Below are positions 35,771-43,766 of a stretch of DNA of 64,000 nt, in pieces; position 1 is the first letter of the stretch, and each line of letters begins with the position of its first letter. The stretch covers positions 108,917 through 172,916 of the forward strand of contig CAJMKE010000002.1 in NCBI GenBank assembly GCA_905213895.1, written 5' to 3'. This DNA is from an uncultured Alistipes sp. (lineage in GTDB: Bacteria; Bacteroidota; Bacteroidia; Bacteroidales; Rikenellaceae). Below the pieces are notes generated by a model, which was given only the letters and a program-made list of their open reading frames with translations, was not told where the DNA came from and searched no databases. Made by a program: the position numbers and the translations under genes.

Positions 35771-35803
35771 CAAGGTCCTTAAAGTCGTTAAGGTCGTTAA
35801 AAG
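35771..35803. repeat. Second T9 array in the POR leader
   Basis: Three phased cores after the CTGAG-type pair. The rest of 35513-36004 is AT-rich and carries the POR promoter region. Confidence 0.65.
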
Positions 35804-35845
35804 CCCTTATTTCCCTGCCGCTTTCCGCCGCACAATGCGCCGAAA

Positions 35846-35896
35846 CCGCACGAAAAAGACCGCGTTTTTTGCGCGGATTTCCCCTTTTTCGTGCGG
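35846..35896 (-). promoter_or_regulatory. Stem-loop at the predicted 5' end of the POR mRNA
   Basis: CCGCACGAAAAAG (35846-35858) pairs perfectly with CTTTTTCGTGCGG (35884-35896), with an inner CCGCG/CGCGG stem. It touches the -7 box, so the transcript would begin with this hairpin. Confidence 0.5.
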
Positions 35897-35904
35897 CAAA
35901 ATTA
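35897..35904 (-). promoter_or_regulatory. -7 box for the POR gene
   Basis: Minus strand TAATTTTG, about 385 bp upstream of the start codon. No TTG at -33. Confidence 0.5.
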
Positions 35905-36004
35905 CAAACTCTTTGCCGTAGAACCTAATAAAAAAGCAATTATTTTTCTGTTAAAAAATTAACAATATCTGTTAGTCGGATAACAGTGTACAGTAGTGTG
36001 ATTG

Positions 36005-36796
36005 TCAGTGTTTTATATGCTCCGAAACCCAGTTGGTCAAGTCGACGAAATCGGCGATTTTCAACTGTTCCGCGCGGGCGTTGAAAAGCGGATGTTCAGC
36101 CCCGTCGAAGTTGCCGAAAACAGCCCGCAGCGAGTTGCGCAACATCTTGCGCCGCTGCCCGAACGAAGCCTTCACGACGCGGACGAAAAGTGCCTCGTCG
36201 CAGTCGAGTTTCGCCGTCGAGTTGCGGCGCAGGCGGATAACCGCGCTCTTGACTTTCGGCGGCGGATTGAAGACCTTTTCCGATACCGTGAACAGATATT
36301 CGATGTCGTACCACGCCTGCAAAAGCACGCTCAATATGCCGTATTCGCGCGAACCCGGCGGCTCGGCGATGCGCACGGCGACCTCCTTCTGAATCATGCC
36401 GACGCACTCCGGCACGAGGTCGCGGTTCTCGATTATCTTGAAGAATATCTGCGACGAGATGTTGTAGGGGAAATTGCCGATGATGCGCACTCCGTTCGGG
36501 AAACGCTCGGCGAGGTCCGTTTTCAGAAAATCGCCCTCGATAAGCCGCGGCGCGAACTCGGGGTAGTGGGCGTGTAGATACTCTACGCTCTCGCCGTCGA
36601 TTTCGGCACCGTAGGTCGTGATGTCGCCTCGCTGCAACAGATACTGTGTCAGCACGCCCATTCCGCATCCGACCTCCAATACGTCGTCGGGCGCGCCGGC
36701 GTTGCCTGCCGACAGCGAGTCGCATATCTTGCGCGCTATGTTGAGGTCGGTCAGGAAGTGCTGACCGAGCGATTTCTTTGCTCTTACTTCCGGCAT
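36005..36796 (-). CDS. rsmA: 16S rRNA dimethyladenosine transferase
   Basis: 263 residues. RsmA (KsgA) dimethylates two adjacent adenosines near the 3' end of 16S rRNA, using S-adenosylmethionine. The N-terminus KKSLGQHFLTD is diagnostic. Motif I is VLEVGCGMGVLTQYLL, and the catalytic motif IV is IGNFPYNISSQIFFKI. A C-terminal helical domain of normal size follows. It is co-oriented with recQ, which reads toward it and is separated by a T9 array. Confidence 0.96.
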   Translation of the reverse strand: MPEVRAKKSLGQHFLTDLNIARKICDSLSAGNAGAPDDVLEVGCGMGVLTQYLLQRGDITTYGAEIDGESVEYLHAHYPEFAPRLIEGDFLKTDLAERFPNGVRIIGNFPYNISSQIFFKIIENRDLVPECVGMIQKEVAVRIAEPPGSREYGILSVLLQAWYDIEYLFTVSEKVFNPPPKVKSAVIRLRRNSTAKLDCDEALFVRVVKASFGQRRKMLRNSLRAVFGNFDGAEHPLFNARAEQLKIADFVDLTNWVSEHIKH

Positions 36797-36809
36797 AATG
36801 CTGCTTGGT

Positions 36810-36848
36810 ATAAGGACCCTAAGGACTTTAAGGTCGTTAAGGTCTTTT
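36810..36848. repeat. T9 array
   Basis: Four phased cores filling the short gap between recQ and rsmA. Confidence 0.8.
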
Positions 36849-36859
36849 TCTGGGCATGG

Positions 36860-39055
36860 CTAATTCCCCGCCTCGCACATGAACTTGATGCGCACGAGGC
36901 GTATCTCCTCCTCGGTGTAGTCGCTGCCCAACTCCTCGACAGCCGCTTCGAGCGAATCCGTCTCGGCGTCCTCCTTAAAATATAGGTATATGTCCTCGAT
37001 TTTGTCTTCGTCCATATACTGGTCGAGGTAGTACTGTATGTTGAGGTTCGTTCCCGACTTGACTATCGCCTCGATTTCGCCCAGCAGTTCGTCGAACGTG
37101 AGGTCTTTCGCACGGGCGATGTCCTCGAAATCCATCTGACGGTCTATCGAGCGGATGATGAATATCTTGTTGCCCGCCTTGTTCGCCACCGACTTGACGA
37201 CCATGTCCTGCGGACGGACTATCTCCTTCTCCTCGACATAAGCCTTGATGAGTTTGATGAACTCCTCGCCGAACTTCTTCGCCTTGCCCGCACCGACGCC
37301 CGAGATGTTCTGCATCTCTTCGAGCGTTATCGGATACTGAATGGACATGTCTTCGAGCGACGGGTCCTGGAATATGACGAACGGCGGCAGGTCGTGCTGC
37401 TTGGCGACCTTCTTGCGCAGGTCTTTGAGCATCGCGAACAACTCCTCGTCCGCCGCTCCGCCCTTCGCCGGTATCGCCGCCTCCTGCTCGCGCTCCTCCT
37501 CGTCGTAGTCGCGGTCTTCGGCGACCCTGACGGCGGTCGGATGGGCGATGTACTTTTCGCCTTCCGGCGTAACCGAAATCAGTCCGTAGTTCTCTATGTT
37601 CTTGTCGATAAGACCCATTATCAGTCCCTGACGTATCACCGCGCCCCAGAAACGCTCGTCCCTGCCTTTGCCCTTGCCGAACCATTCGCTGGTCTGATGT
37701 CCGTAACTCTTGATGTTCGCCGTAACCTTGCCGATCAGTATGGCTATAAGGTGGTCTATCTTGAATTTGTCGCCGATCGACTGCAAGGCTTTCAGTGCCA
37801 TGACGAGTTCTTTCGTCGCATCGACCTGCGGACGCGGGTGGCAGCAGTTGTCGCATGCGCCGCAGTTATCCTCCGTGTAGTCCTCGCCGAAATAGTGCAG
37901 CAGCGTCTTGCGGCGGCACATCGAACTCTCGGCGTAGGATGCCGTTTCGAGCAGCAGCAGTTTGCCGATTTCCTGCTCGGCGACCGGCTTGCCCTGCATG
38001 AACTTTTCGAGTTTCTGTATGTCCTTGTAACTGTAAAACGTGATGCAGTGTCCCTCGCCGCCGTCGCGACCGGCGCGTCCCGTCTCCTGATAGTAGCCTT
38101 CGAGCGACTTCGGAATGTCGTAGTGGATGACGAAGCGCACGTCGGGCTTGTCGATGCCCATTCCGAACGCTATGGTGGCGACGATGACGTCCGCACCCTC
38201 CATCAGAAAGGCGTCCTGGTTGTCGGCTCTGGTCTGCGCGTCCATGCCCGCATGGTAGGGCAGTGCCTTGATGCCGTTCGCCACGAGCAGTTCTGCCAAC
38301 TCCTCGACCTTCTTGCGGCTCAGACAGTAGATGATGCCGCTTTTGCCGCTGTTCTGCTTTATATACTTTATTATATCGCGCTCGGGGTCGTGCTTCGGAC
38401 GCAACTCGTAGTAGAGGTTCGGTCGGTTGAACGACGACTTGAACACCGTCGCGTCCGTCATGCCGAGGTTCTTCTGGATGTCCATCTGCACCTTCGGCGT
38501 CGCCGTCGCCGTGAGCGTAATCAGCGGCGCGCTGCCGATGTCGTTGATTATCGGGCGTATGCGTCGGTACTCGGGACGGAAATCGTGTCCCCACTCCGAG
38601 ATGCAGTGCGCCTCGTCTATGGCGTAGAACGAAATCTTTATCTTGCGCAGGAACGCGATGTTGTCCTCCTTCGTGAGCGATTCGGGCGCGAAATAGAGCA
38701 GTTTGGTCTTGCCCGAAAGCACGTCCTCCCGCACCTGCTGTACGGCATTCTTGTTGAGCGACGAGTTGAGGAAGTGTGCGATGCCCGGGTTCGTGGAGAA
38801 GGTCCGCATGGCATCGACCTGATTTTTCATGAGTGCTATCAGCGGCGATATGATTATCGCGACGCCGTCCATCATCAGTGCCGGCAGTTGGTAGCAGAGT
38901 GATTTTCCGCCGCCCGTAGGCATCAGCACGAACGTGTCGCGACCCGCGAGCAGATTGAGTATGACGGCCTCCTGATTCCCCTTGAATGACGGAAATCCGA
39001 AGTATTCTTTGAGTTTTGCGTGAAGTAACGTTTTGTCTGTCAAGTTTTGCGCCAT
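36860..39055 (-). CDS. recQ: ATP-dependent DNA helicase RecQ
   Basis: 731 residues. It is a 3'-5' superfamily 2 helicase in recombination and fork repair. Motif 0 is near FPSFKGNQEAVI, the Walker A is MPTGGGKSLCYQLPAL, and the DEAH box is YAIDEAHCISEWGHDFRPEY. Motif VI is QETGRAGRDG. The zinc-binding RecQ-C-terminal region has CRRKTLLHYFGE and CGACDNCC. A helix-turn-helix and an HRDC domain (about 535-610) follow, plus a C-terminal extension of about 100 residues. Confidence 0.96.
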   Translation of the reverse strand: MAQNLTDKTLLHAKLKEYFGFPSFKGNQEAVILNLLAGRDTFVLMPTGGGKSLCYQLPALMMDGVAIIISPLIALMKNQVDAMRTFSTNPGIAHFLNSSLNKNAVQQVREDVLSGKTKLLYFAPESLTKEDNIAFLRKIKISFYAIDEAHCISEWGHDFRPEYRRIRPIINDIGSAPLITLTATATPKVQMDIQKNLGMTDATVFKSSFNRPNLYYELRPKHDPERDIIKYIKQNSGKSGIIYCLSRKKVEELAELLVANGIKALPYHAGMDAQTRADNQDAFLMEGADVIVATIAFGMGIDKPDVRFVIHYDIPKSLEGYYQETGRAGRDGGEGHCITFYSYKDIQKLEKFMQGKPVAEQEIGKLLLLETASYAESSMCRRKTLLHYFGEDYTEDNCGACDNCCHPRPQVDATKELVMALKALQSIGDKFKIDHLIAILIGKVTANIKSYGHQTSEWFGKGKGRDERFWGAVIRQGLIMGLIDKNIENYGLISVTPEGEKYIAHPTAVRVAEDRDYDEEEREQEAAIPAKGGAADEELFAMLKDLRKKVAKQHDLPPFVIFQDPSLEDMSIQYPITLEEMQNISGVGAGKAKKFGEEFIKLIKAYVEEKEIVRPQDMVVKSVANKAGNKIFIIRSIDRQMDFEDIARAKDLTFDELLGEIEAIVKSGTNLNIQYYLDQYMDEDKIEDIYLYFKEDAETDSLEAAVEELGSDYTEEEIRLVRIKFMCEAGN

Positions 39056-39130
39056 CGCAGTAGTTTCGTTATCCTCGTTTTCGAAAATTAAAAATCAATG
39101 TAAAGATAAAAATTATTTGGGAAATTATCA

Positions 39131-39138
39131 TAACTTTG
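39131..39138 (+). promoter_or_regulatory. -7 box for lptB
   Basis: TAACTTTG, 18 nt before the ATG at 39157. Confidence 0.5.
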
Positions 39139-39156
39139 TAAAAAAATGTAAACGAA

Positions 39157-39912
39157 ATGCGGCTTTTTACCAGCGAACTCGTCAAGAAATACAAGGCGCG
39201 CACCGTCGTGGATCATGTTTCAATCGATGTGAAACAGGGCGAAATCGTCGGTCTGCTCGGTCCTAACGGCGCGGGCAAGACCACCTCTTTTTATATGATA
39301 GTGGGTCTCATCAAGCCCAACGAGGGTCGGATTTTCCTCGAACACGACGACGGCAAAATCGTCGAACTCACCAAGGAGCCGGTCTACCGCCGCGCGCAGT
39401 TGGGCGTGGGCTATCTGGCGCAGGAGGCGTCGGTGTTCCGCCGTTTGAGCGTCGAGGACAACATCCGTTCGGTGCTTGAAATGACGAACTATACCAAGGA
39501 GTATCAGAACGAGCGCGTCGAAGCCCTCATCGAGGAGTTCCGCCTGCAAAAGGTGCGCAAGAGTTACGGTAACCAACTTTCGGGAGGCGAGCGACGCCGA
39601 ACCGAGATTGCGCGCGCCGTGGCTATCAACCCGTCGTTCATCCTGCTCGACGAGCCGTTCGCGGGTGTGGACCCGATTGCGGTCGAGGATATCCAGAGCA
39701 TCGTCGCGACGCTGAAAAACAAGAATATCGGCGTCATCATCACCGACCATAACGTGGACGAGACGCTCGCCATTACCGACCGCACCTACCTGCTCTACGA
39801 GGGCAGGATTCTGAAAACGGGTACAGCCGAGGATTTGGCGAACGACGAGATGGTGCGCCGCGTCTATCTGGGCAAGAATTTCGAACTCAAACGTCCTCAC
39901 CGGCAGGAGTAA
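39157..39912 (+). CDS. lptB: LPS export ABC transporter ATP-binding protein
   Basis: 251 residues. Walker A is GPNGAGKTTSFYM, the Q-loop lies in YLAQEASVFRRLSVEDNI (an LptB feature), the signature is LSGGERRRTEI, and Walker B is FILLDEPFAGVDPIAV, followed by the switch His in ITDHNVDETLAITD. LptB powers extraction of lipopolysaccharide from the inner membrane with LptF and LptG, which are not in this window. The length is near the family norm. It is divergent from recQ. Confidence 0.94.
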   Translation: MRLFTSELVKKYKARTVVDHVSIDVKQGEIVGLLGPNGAGKTTSFYMIVGLIKPNEGRIFLEHDDGKIVELTKEPVYRRAQLGVGYLAQEASVFRRLSVEDNIRSVLEMTNYTKEYQNERVEALIEEFRLQKVRKSYGNQLSGGERRRTEIARAVAINPSFILLDEPFAGVDPIAVEDIQSIVATLKNKNIGVIITDHNVDETLAITDRTYLLYEGRILKTGTAEDLANDEMVRRVYLGKNFELKRPHRQE

Positions 39913-39919
39913 GAGTCTT

Positions 39920-39968
39920 CCTAAGGTCTTTAACGACCTTAAAGACTTTAAGGACTTTAAAGACCCTA
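39920..39968. repeat. T9 array
   Basis: Six phased cores filling the gap between lptB and aroA. Confidence 0.85.
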
Positions 39969-39974
39969 TGTTTT

Positions 39975-41240
39975 ATGGATAAGTCTGTCCCGCGAGGGTG
40001 TGTCGCAGGAAAAATCACACCGCCATGCTCGAAAAGTTATGCGCAGCGTGCGCTTGCGGCGGCTCTGCTCGCCGAGGGCGAATCGACGCTCCGCAACATC
40101 GAGTTCTGCAAGGATACGCAGTCGGCTCTCGGCTGCATCGAGTCGCTCGGCGCGGAGGTGCGCCGCGCGGACGAACACACGCTCTGCGTCAGGGGTGGTC
40201 TGTCGCCGCGCGGCGATACGCTGTACGTCGGCGAGTCGGGTCTCGCCACGCGTCTCTTTACGCCGATAGCGTCGCTGTGCGACCGCCCGATAACGGTTGC
40301 CGGCGAAGGCACGCTGCTGCACCGACCGATGGATATGATGATTGCTCCGCTGCGCCGTCTGGGCGTCGATGTCCGCGACGGCGGCGGACGGCTGCCGATA
40401 GAGGTCTGCGGACCGATGCGCGGCGGCGAAATCGACGTGGACGGTTCGGTGTCGTCGCAGTTCATCACGGGTCTGCTGCTCGCGCTGCCGCTCGCGGCGG
40501 AGGAGACCACGCTGCATGTCGAACATGCAGTGTCGCGACCCTATCTCGACATGACCATCGATACCGCGCGGCATTTCGGGGTGCGGATTCTGCATAACGA
40601 CTATTCGGAGTTCTTCATCGAGGGCGGGCAGCGGTACGAGCCTGCCGACTTCGCCATCGAGGGCGATTGGAGCGCGGCGGCGATAATGCTCGTCGCGGGG
40701 GCTGTCGCGGGCGAGGTTACGCTCGACAATCTGTCGCTGCTGTCGAAGCAGGCGGACGTCGCGATATGCGACGCGCTGGTGCGTGCCGGAGCGTCGGTCG
40801 TGAGCGACGAACGGAGCATCACCGTGGCTCAACGCCCGTTGTCGGCATTCGAGTTCGACGCCACCGACTGTCCAGATTTGTTCCCCGCGCTGGTCGCGCT
40901 TGCCGCGGCTGCCGAGGGCGAAAGCACGATTGTCGGCACATCGCGGCTCGAACACAAGGAGAGCAACCGTGCCGAGGCTCTGCGCAGCGAATACGCCAAA
41001 CTCGGCATCGATATAGACCTAGGCGATAACGTGATGCGCGTCCGCGGCGGTGAGATACGTTCGGGCGTCGCGACGGAGAGTTATCGCGACCACCGCATGG
41101 CGATGTCGCTGGCGGTGTCGGCACTGCGCTGCGACGGCTCAATCACCGTCCGCGATGCGGAGTGCGTCGCCAAGAGTTATCCGGAGTTCTTCGAGGCACT
41201 GGACGCGATAACGGGAAACAACAGACAGAATAATAGGTAG
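39975..41240 (+). CDS. aroA: 3-phosphoshikimate 1-carboxyvinyltransferase (EPSP synthase)
   Basis: 421 residues. It joins shikimate 3-phosphate and phosphoenolpyruvate in aromatic amino-acid synthesis. KITPPCSKSYAQRALAAALL holds the substrate-binding Lys and Ser-Lys pair. The GESGLATRLFTPIASL segment is the PEP loop, DGSVSSQFITGLLLALPL is the central signature, and the C-terminal RLEHKESNRAEAL and DHRMAMSLAVSAL complete the site. It is followed by aroC after a large AT-rich hairpin. Confidence 0.95.
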   Translation: MDKSVPRGCVAGKITPPCSKSYAQRALAAALLAEGESTLRNIEFCKDTQSALGCIESLGAEVRRADEHTLCVRGGLSPRGDTLYVGESGLATRLFTPIASLCDRPITVAGEGTLLHRPMDMMIAPLRRLGVDVRDGGGRLPIEVCGPMRGGEIDVDGSVSSQFITGLLLALPLAAEETTLHVEHAVSRPYLDMTIDTARHFGVRILHNDYSEFFIEGGQRYEPADFAIEGDWSAAAIMLVAGAVAGEVTLDNLSLLSKQADVAICDALVRAGASVVSDERSITVAQRPLSAFEFDATDCPDLFPALVALAAAAEGESTIVGTSRLEHKESNRAEALRSEYAKLGIDIDLGDNVMRVRGGEIRSGVATESYRDHRMAMSLAVSALRCDGSITVRDAECVAKSYPEFFEALDAITGNNRQNNR

Positions 41241-41241
41241 A

Positions 41242-41318
41242 ATAGGTATTATAGGTAATATAGGCAGAATAAGTATAATAGGTTTTCCTATATTACTTAT
41301 ATTACCTATAATACCTAT
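41242..41318. repeat. A9 units forming a large AT-rich hairpin between aroA and aroC
   Basis: The left arm (41242-41282) begins ATAGGTATTATAGGTAATAT and the right arm (41287-41318) is its near-perfect complement, ending ATACCTAT. The loop is TTTT. It can form a stem of over 30 bp and then reads CTTTTAAC, so it may end aroA transcripts. Confidence 0.75.
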
Positions 41319-41336
41319 CTTTTAACAAAACATATC

Positions 41337-42332
41337 ATGCACACTTTCGGCACAATATTCCGCATAAGCATCTGGGGCGCATCCCACGCCCCGTCGCTCG
41401 GCATCCGCATCGACGGCGTTCCGGCGGGCATCGCGCTCTCCGCCGCCGACTTCGAACCCGACATAGCCCGCCGCCGCTCGGGTGCGGCAGGCACCACGCC
41501 GCGCAGGGAGGCGGATATTCCCGTTCTGTCGGGCGGTATCGCCGACGGGGTTACGACGGGCGGGACGCTCGAAATCGCGTTCGCCAACTCCAATACCCGC
41601 TCGACCGACTACGACGGGTTCCGCACCCACCCGCGACCGTCGCACGCCGACTTCACCGCCCGCGCCAAGTACGGCGACGGCATGGATTTGCGCGGCGGAG
41701 GGATGTTCTCGGGGCGGATGACGCTGCCGATAGTCGCCGCGGGCGTCGTGGCGAAAAAGATATTGGGCGACGTGCGCTTCGCCTCGTCGCTCGTCGAGGT
41801 GGGCGGCGAACGCAATCCCGACGAGTTCGCGCGTGTGGTCGCCGAGGCTGTGGCGGTGCACGATTCGGTCGGCGGCGTCGTGGAGTGCCACGCGTCGGGT
41901 GCGGGAATCGGACTGGGCGAACCCTTCTTCGATTCGGCGGAGAGCGTCATTTCGCACCTTATGTTCTCTGTCCCCGCAGTCAAGGGGATAGAGTTCGGCA
42001 GCGGATTCGGGGGCGTGAAACTGCGCGGCTCGGAGCGCAACGACCGTATCGCCGATGCCGAGGGACACACGTTCACCAACAACGAGGGCGGCATCGTCGG
42101 CGGCATCACCAACGGCAATGAAATCGTAGTCCGCGTGGCTTTGAAACCCACTCCGAGTATCGCCGCACCGCAGCAGACGTTCGATTTCGCCGAGGGGCGC
42201 GTCGCTCCGCTGTGCATCAGGGGGCGTCATGACGCCTGCATCGCACTGCGCGCGTCGGTCGTCGTCGAAGCGGCGGTTGCAATCGCCCTCGCAGACCTGA
42301 AATTGAGAAATGCCGCCCATGCCCACCCGTAG
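41337..42332 (+). CDS. aroC: Chorismate synthase, short form
   Basis: 331 residues. It makes chorismate from EPSP with reduced FMN. The signatures are SIWGASHAPSLGIRIDGVPA, the HPRPSHADFTARAKYG segment, and the C-terminal GIEFGSGFGGVKLRGSERND. It is about 25-30 residues shorter than the E. coli protein, and in place of the usual RSSARET stretch it has GGGMFSGRMTLPIVAAG, a form I associate with clostridial AroC. The end overlaps the start of prmC. Confidence 0.92.
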   Translation: MHTFGTIFRISIWGASHAPSLGIRIDGVPAGIALSAADFEPDIARRRSGAAGTTPRREADIPVLSGGIADGVTTGGTLEIAFANSNTRSTDYDGFRTHPRPSHADFTARAKYGDGMDLRGGGMFSGRMTLPIVAAGVVAKKILGDVRFASSLVEVGGERNPDEFARVVAEAVAVHDSVGGVVECHASGAGIGLGEPFFDSAESVISHLMFSVPAVKGIEFGSGFGGVKLRGSERNDRIADAEGHTFTNNEGGIVGGITNGNEIVVRVALKPTPSIAAPQQTFDFAEGRVAPLCIRGRHDACIALRASVVVEAAVAIALADLKLRNAAHAHP

Positions 42333-43152
42333 AGAGACCGTCCGCCTTATCGCTTCGGCGATTGCTCCGCTTTACGACCCGCGCGAGGCGGAGAGCATAG
42401 CGCGCATGGTCGTCATGGAGGCTCTCGGCGTCGATTTCACGCATCTGGTCGCCGACTACGATGCGCCGTGCGCAATCGAGGGTCTCGACGATATGGTCGC
42501 CGACCTGCGGCGCGGACGACCGGTACAGTATGTGTTGGGGCATGCCGAGTTCTGTGGTTTCGACTTCGCCGTCCGCGAGGGGGTGCTGATTCCGCGTCCC
42601 GAAACTGCCGAACTCGTCGGGCGCATCGCCGCCGCGACCGACGCGGGAGCGCGGATACTCGACGTAGGGACGGGCAGCGGGGCGATTGCCGTGTCGCTCG
42701 CGAGGATGATTCCCGATTCGTCGGTCGCGGCTGTCGATATTTCGGAGGAGGCACTGGCTGTCGCACGCGAGAATGCGGAGCGCAACGGTGCGGAGGTCGA
42801 TTTCCGGCTCGCCGACGCGCTGGGCGACCTGCGGTGGCTGGGGACGTTCGACGCGATAGTCTCCAATCCGCCCTATGTGCCGCGCAGCGACCGTGCGTCG
42901 ATGCACACGAATGTCCGCGACTACGAGCCGTCGGGCGCGCTGTTCGTCGATGACGGCGACCCGCTGGTCTTTTACAGGTCGATAGCCCGCAATGCGTCGG
43001 AGATGCTGCGCGAGGGCGGTCGGCTGTGGTTCGAGATATACGAAAAATACGGCGGCGAGGTGTGCCGCATGCTCGACGGAATGGGATTCCGCGATACGGG
43101 CATCGCAGCCGACGCAGCCATGAAACCGAGAATGGTATGGTGCAGAAAATAA
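42310..43152 (+). CDS. prmC: Peptide chain release factor N5-glutamine methyltransferase
   Basis: 280 residues. PrmC methylates the Gln of the GGQ motif in release factors RF1 and RF2 using SAM. It has an N-terminal helical domain (about 1-85, with RPVQYVLGHAEFCGFDF), the SAM-binding ILDVGTGSGAIAVSLA and the catalytic IVSNPPYVPRSD (NPPY motif). The start overlaps aroC by 23 bp; a second ATG at 42319 shortens this. The end overlaps recX, so aroC-prmC-recX is probably one operon. Confidence 0.93.
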   Translation: MPPMPTRRETVRLIASAIAPLYDPREAESIARMVVMEALGVDFTHLVADYDAPCAIEGLDDMVADLRRGRPVQYVLGHAEFCGFDFAVREGVLIPRPETAELVGRIAAATDAGARILDVGTGSGAIAVSLARMIPDSSVAAVDISEEALAVARENAERNGAEVDFRLADALGDLRWLGTFDAIVSNPPYVPRSDRASMHTNVRDYEPSGALFVDDGDPLVFYRSIARNASEMLREGGRLWFEIYEKYGGEVCRMLDGMGFRDTGIAADAAMKPRMVWCRK

Positions 43153-43625
43153 GACGCGACAAGACTCCCGAACAGGCTCTCGCCTCGCTGATGCGGCTGT
43201 GCGCCAAGGCTGAACGCTCGTCGGGCGACGCCCTGCGGCTGATGCGAGGCTGGGGCGTGGCGGATGCCGACGCACGGCGGGTTCTCGACCGCCTGATTGC
43301 CGACCGCTTCATCGACGACCGCCGCTATGCCGGGGCATTTGTGCGCGAGAAGATGAATTTGAGCGGCTGGGGACGATATAAGATAGGTGCGGCTCTGCGG
43401 GCGAAGGGCATTCCGTCGGCTCTCGTCGCCGAGGCTATGGCGCAGACCGACGGCACGGACATGGGCGAACGCCTGACGGAGATTCTCCTGCGCCGCATGA
43501 GGACGCTGAAAGCGGCGAGCGCGTTCGATGCCCGCGCGAAACTGATGCGCTACGCCCTCTCGCAGGGGTACGACTACGAAACGGCGCGCGACTGCGTCGA
43601 ACGCTGCGTACCTGCCGAGGAGTAG
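43137..43625 (+). CDS. recX: Regulatory protein RecX
   Basis: 162 residues from the ATG at 43137, which sits 16 bp inside the prmC end; a longer frame exists upstream but only overlaps prmC. The protein is three-helix RecX repeats with EQALASLMRLCAKAERS, the RFIDDRRYAGAFVREKMNLS signature and GRYKIGAALRAKGIP. RecX inhibits RecA filament growth. Translational coupling to prmC is likely. I see no recA in the window. Confidence 0.9.
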   Translation: MVQKIRRDKTPEQALASLMRLCAKAERSSGDALRLMRGWGVADADARRVLDRLIADRFIDDRRYAGAFVREKMNLSGWGRYKIGAALRAKGIPSALVAEAMAQTDGTDMGERLTEILLRRMRTLKAASAFDARAKLMRYALSQGYDYETARDCVERCVPAEE

Positions 43626-43672
43626 CAAAGACGACCTTAACCGACGCCAAGCCGAGAGCAGTCGCACTTGTG

Positions 43673-43722
43673 CGGACTGCCGAGGCGCGAAGGAGGAAAA
43701 GCCCGCGAACGCGGGATTAACG
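43673..43722. repeat. Composite repeat next to T9, copy 2 (inverted)
   Basis: CTGCCGAGGCGCGAAGGAGG, then AAAAGCCCGCGAACGCGGGATTAAC. This is the reverse orientation of the copy at 35590, and again joined directly to a T9 array. Confidence 0.7.
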
Positions 43723-43760
43723 ACCTTAAAGTCCTTAAAGACTTTAAGGACCTTAACGAG
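43716..43760. repeat. T9 array
   Basis: Five phased cores, ending 6 bp before the M23 peptidase start codon. Confidence 0.8.
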
Positions 43761-43766
43761 AAAACC

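Noticed and set aside
37394..38902. Plus-strand frame of 502 codons opposite recQ
   Set aside because: Shadow frame; RecQ motifs are intact on the minus strand.
43668..43766. N-terminal extension of the M23 peptidase with a Leu-Lys-Asp repeat
   Set aside because: This is the composite repeat and T9 array translated; the signal peptide begins at 43767.
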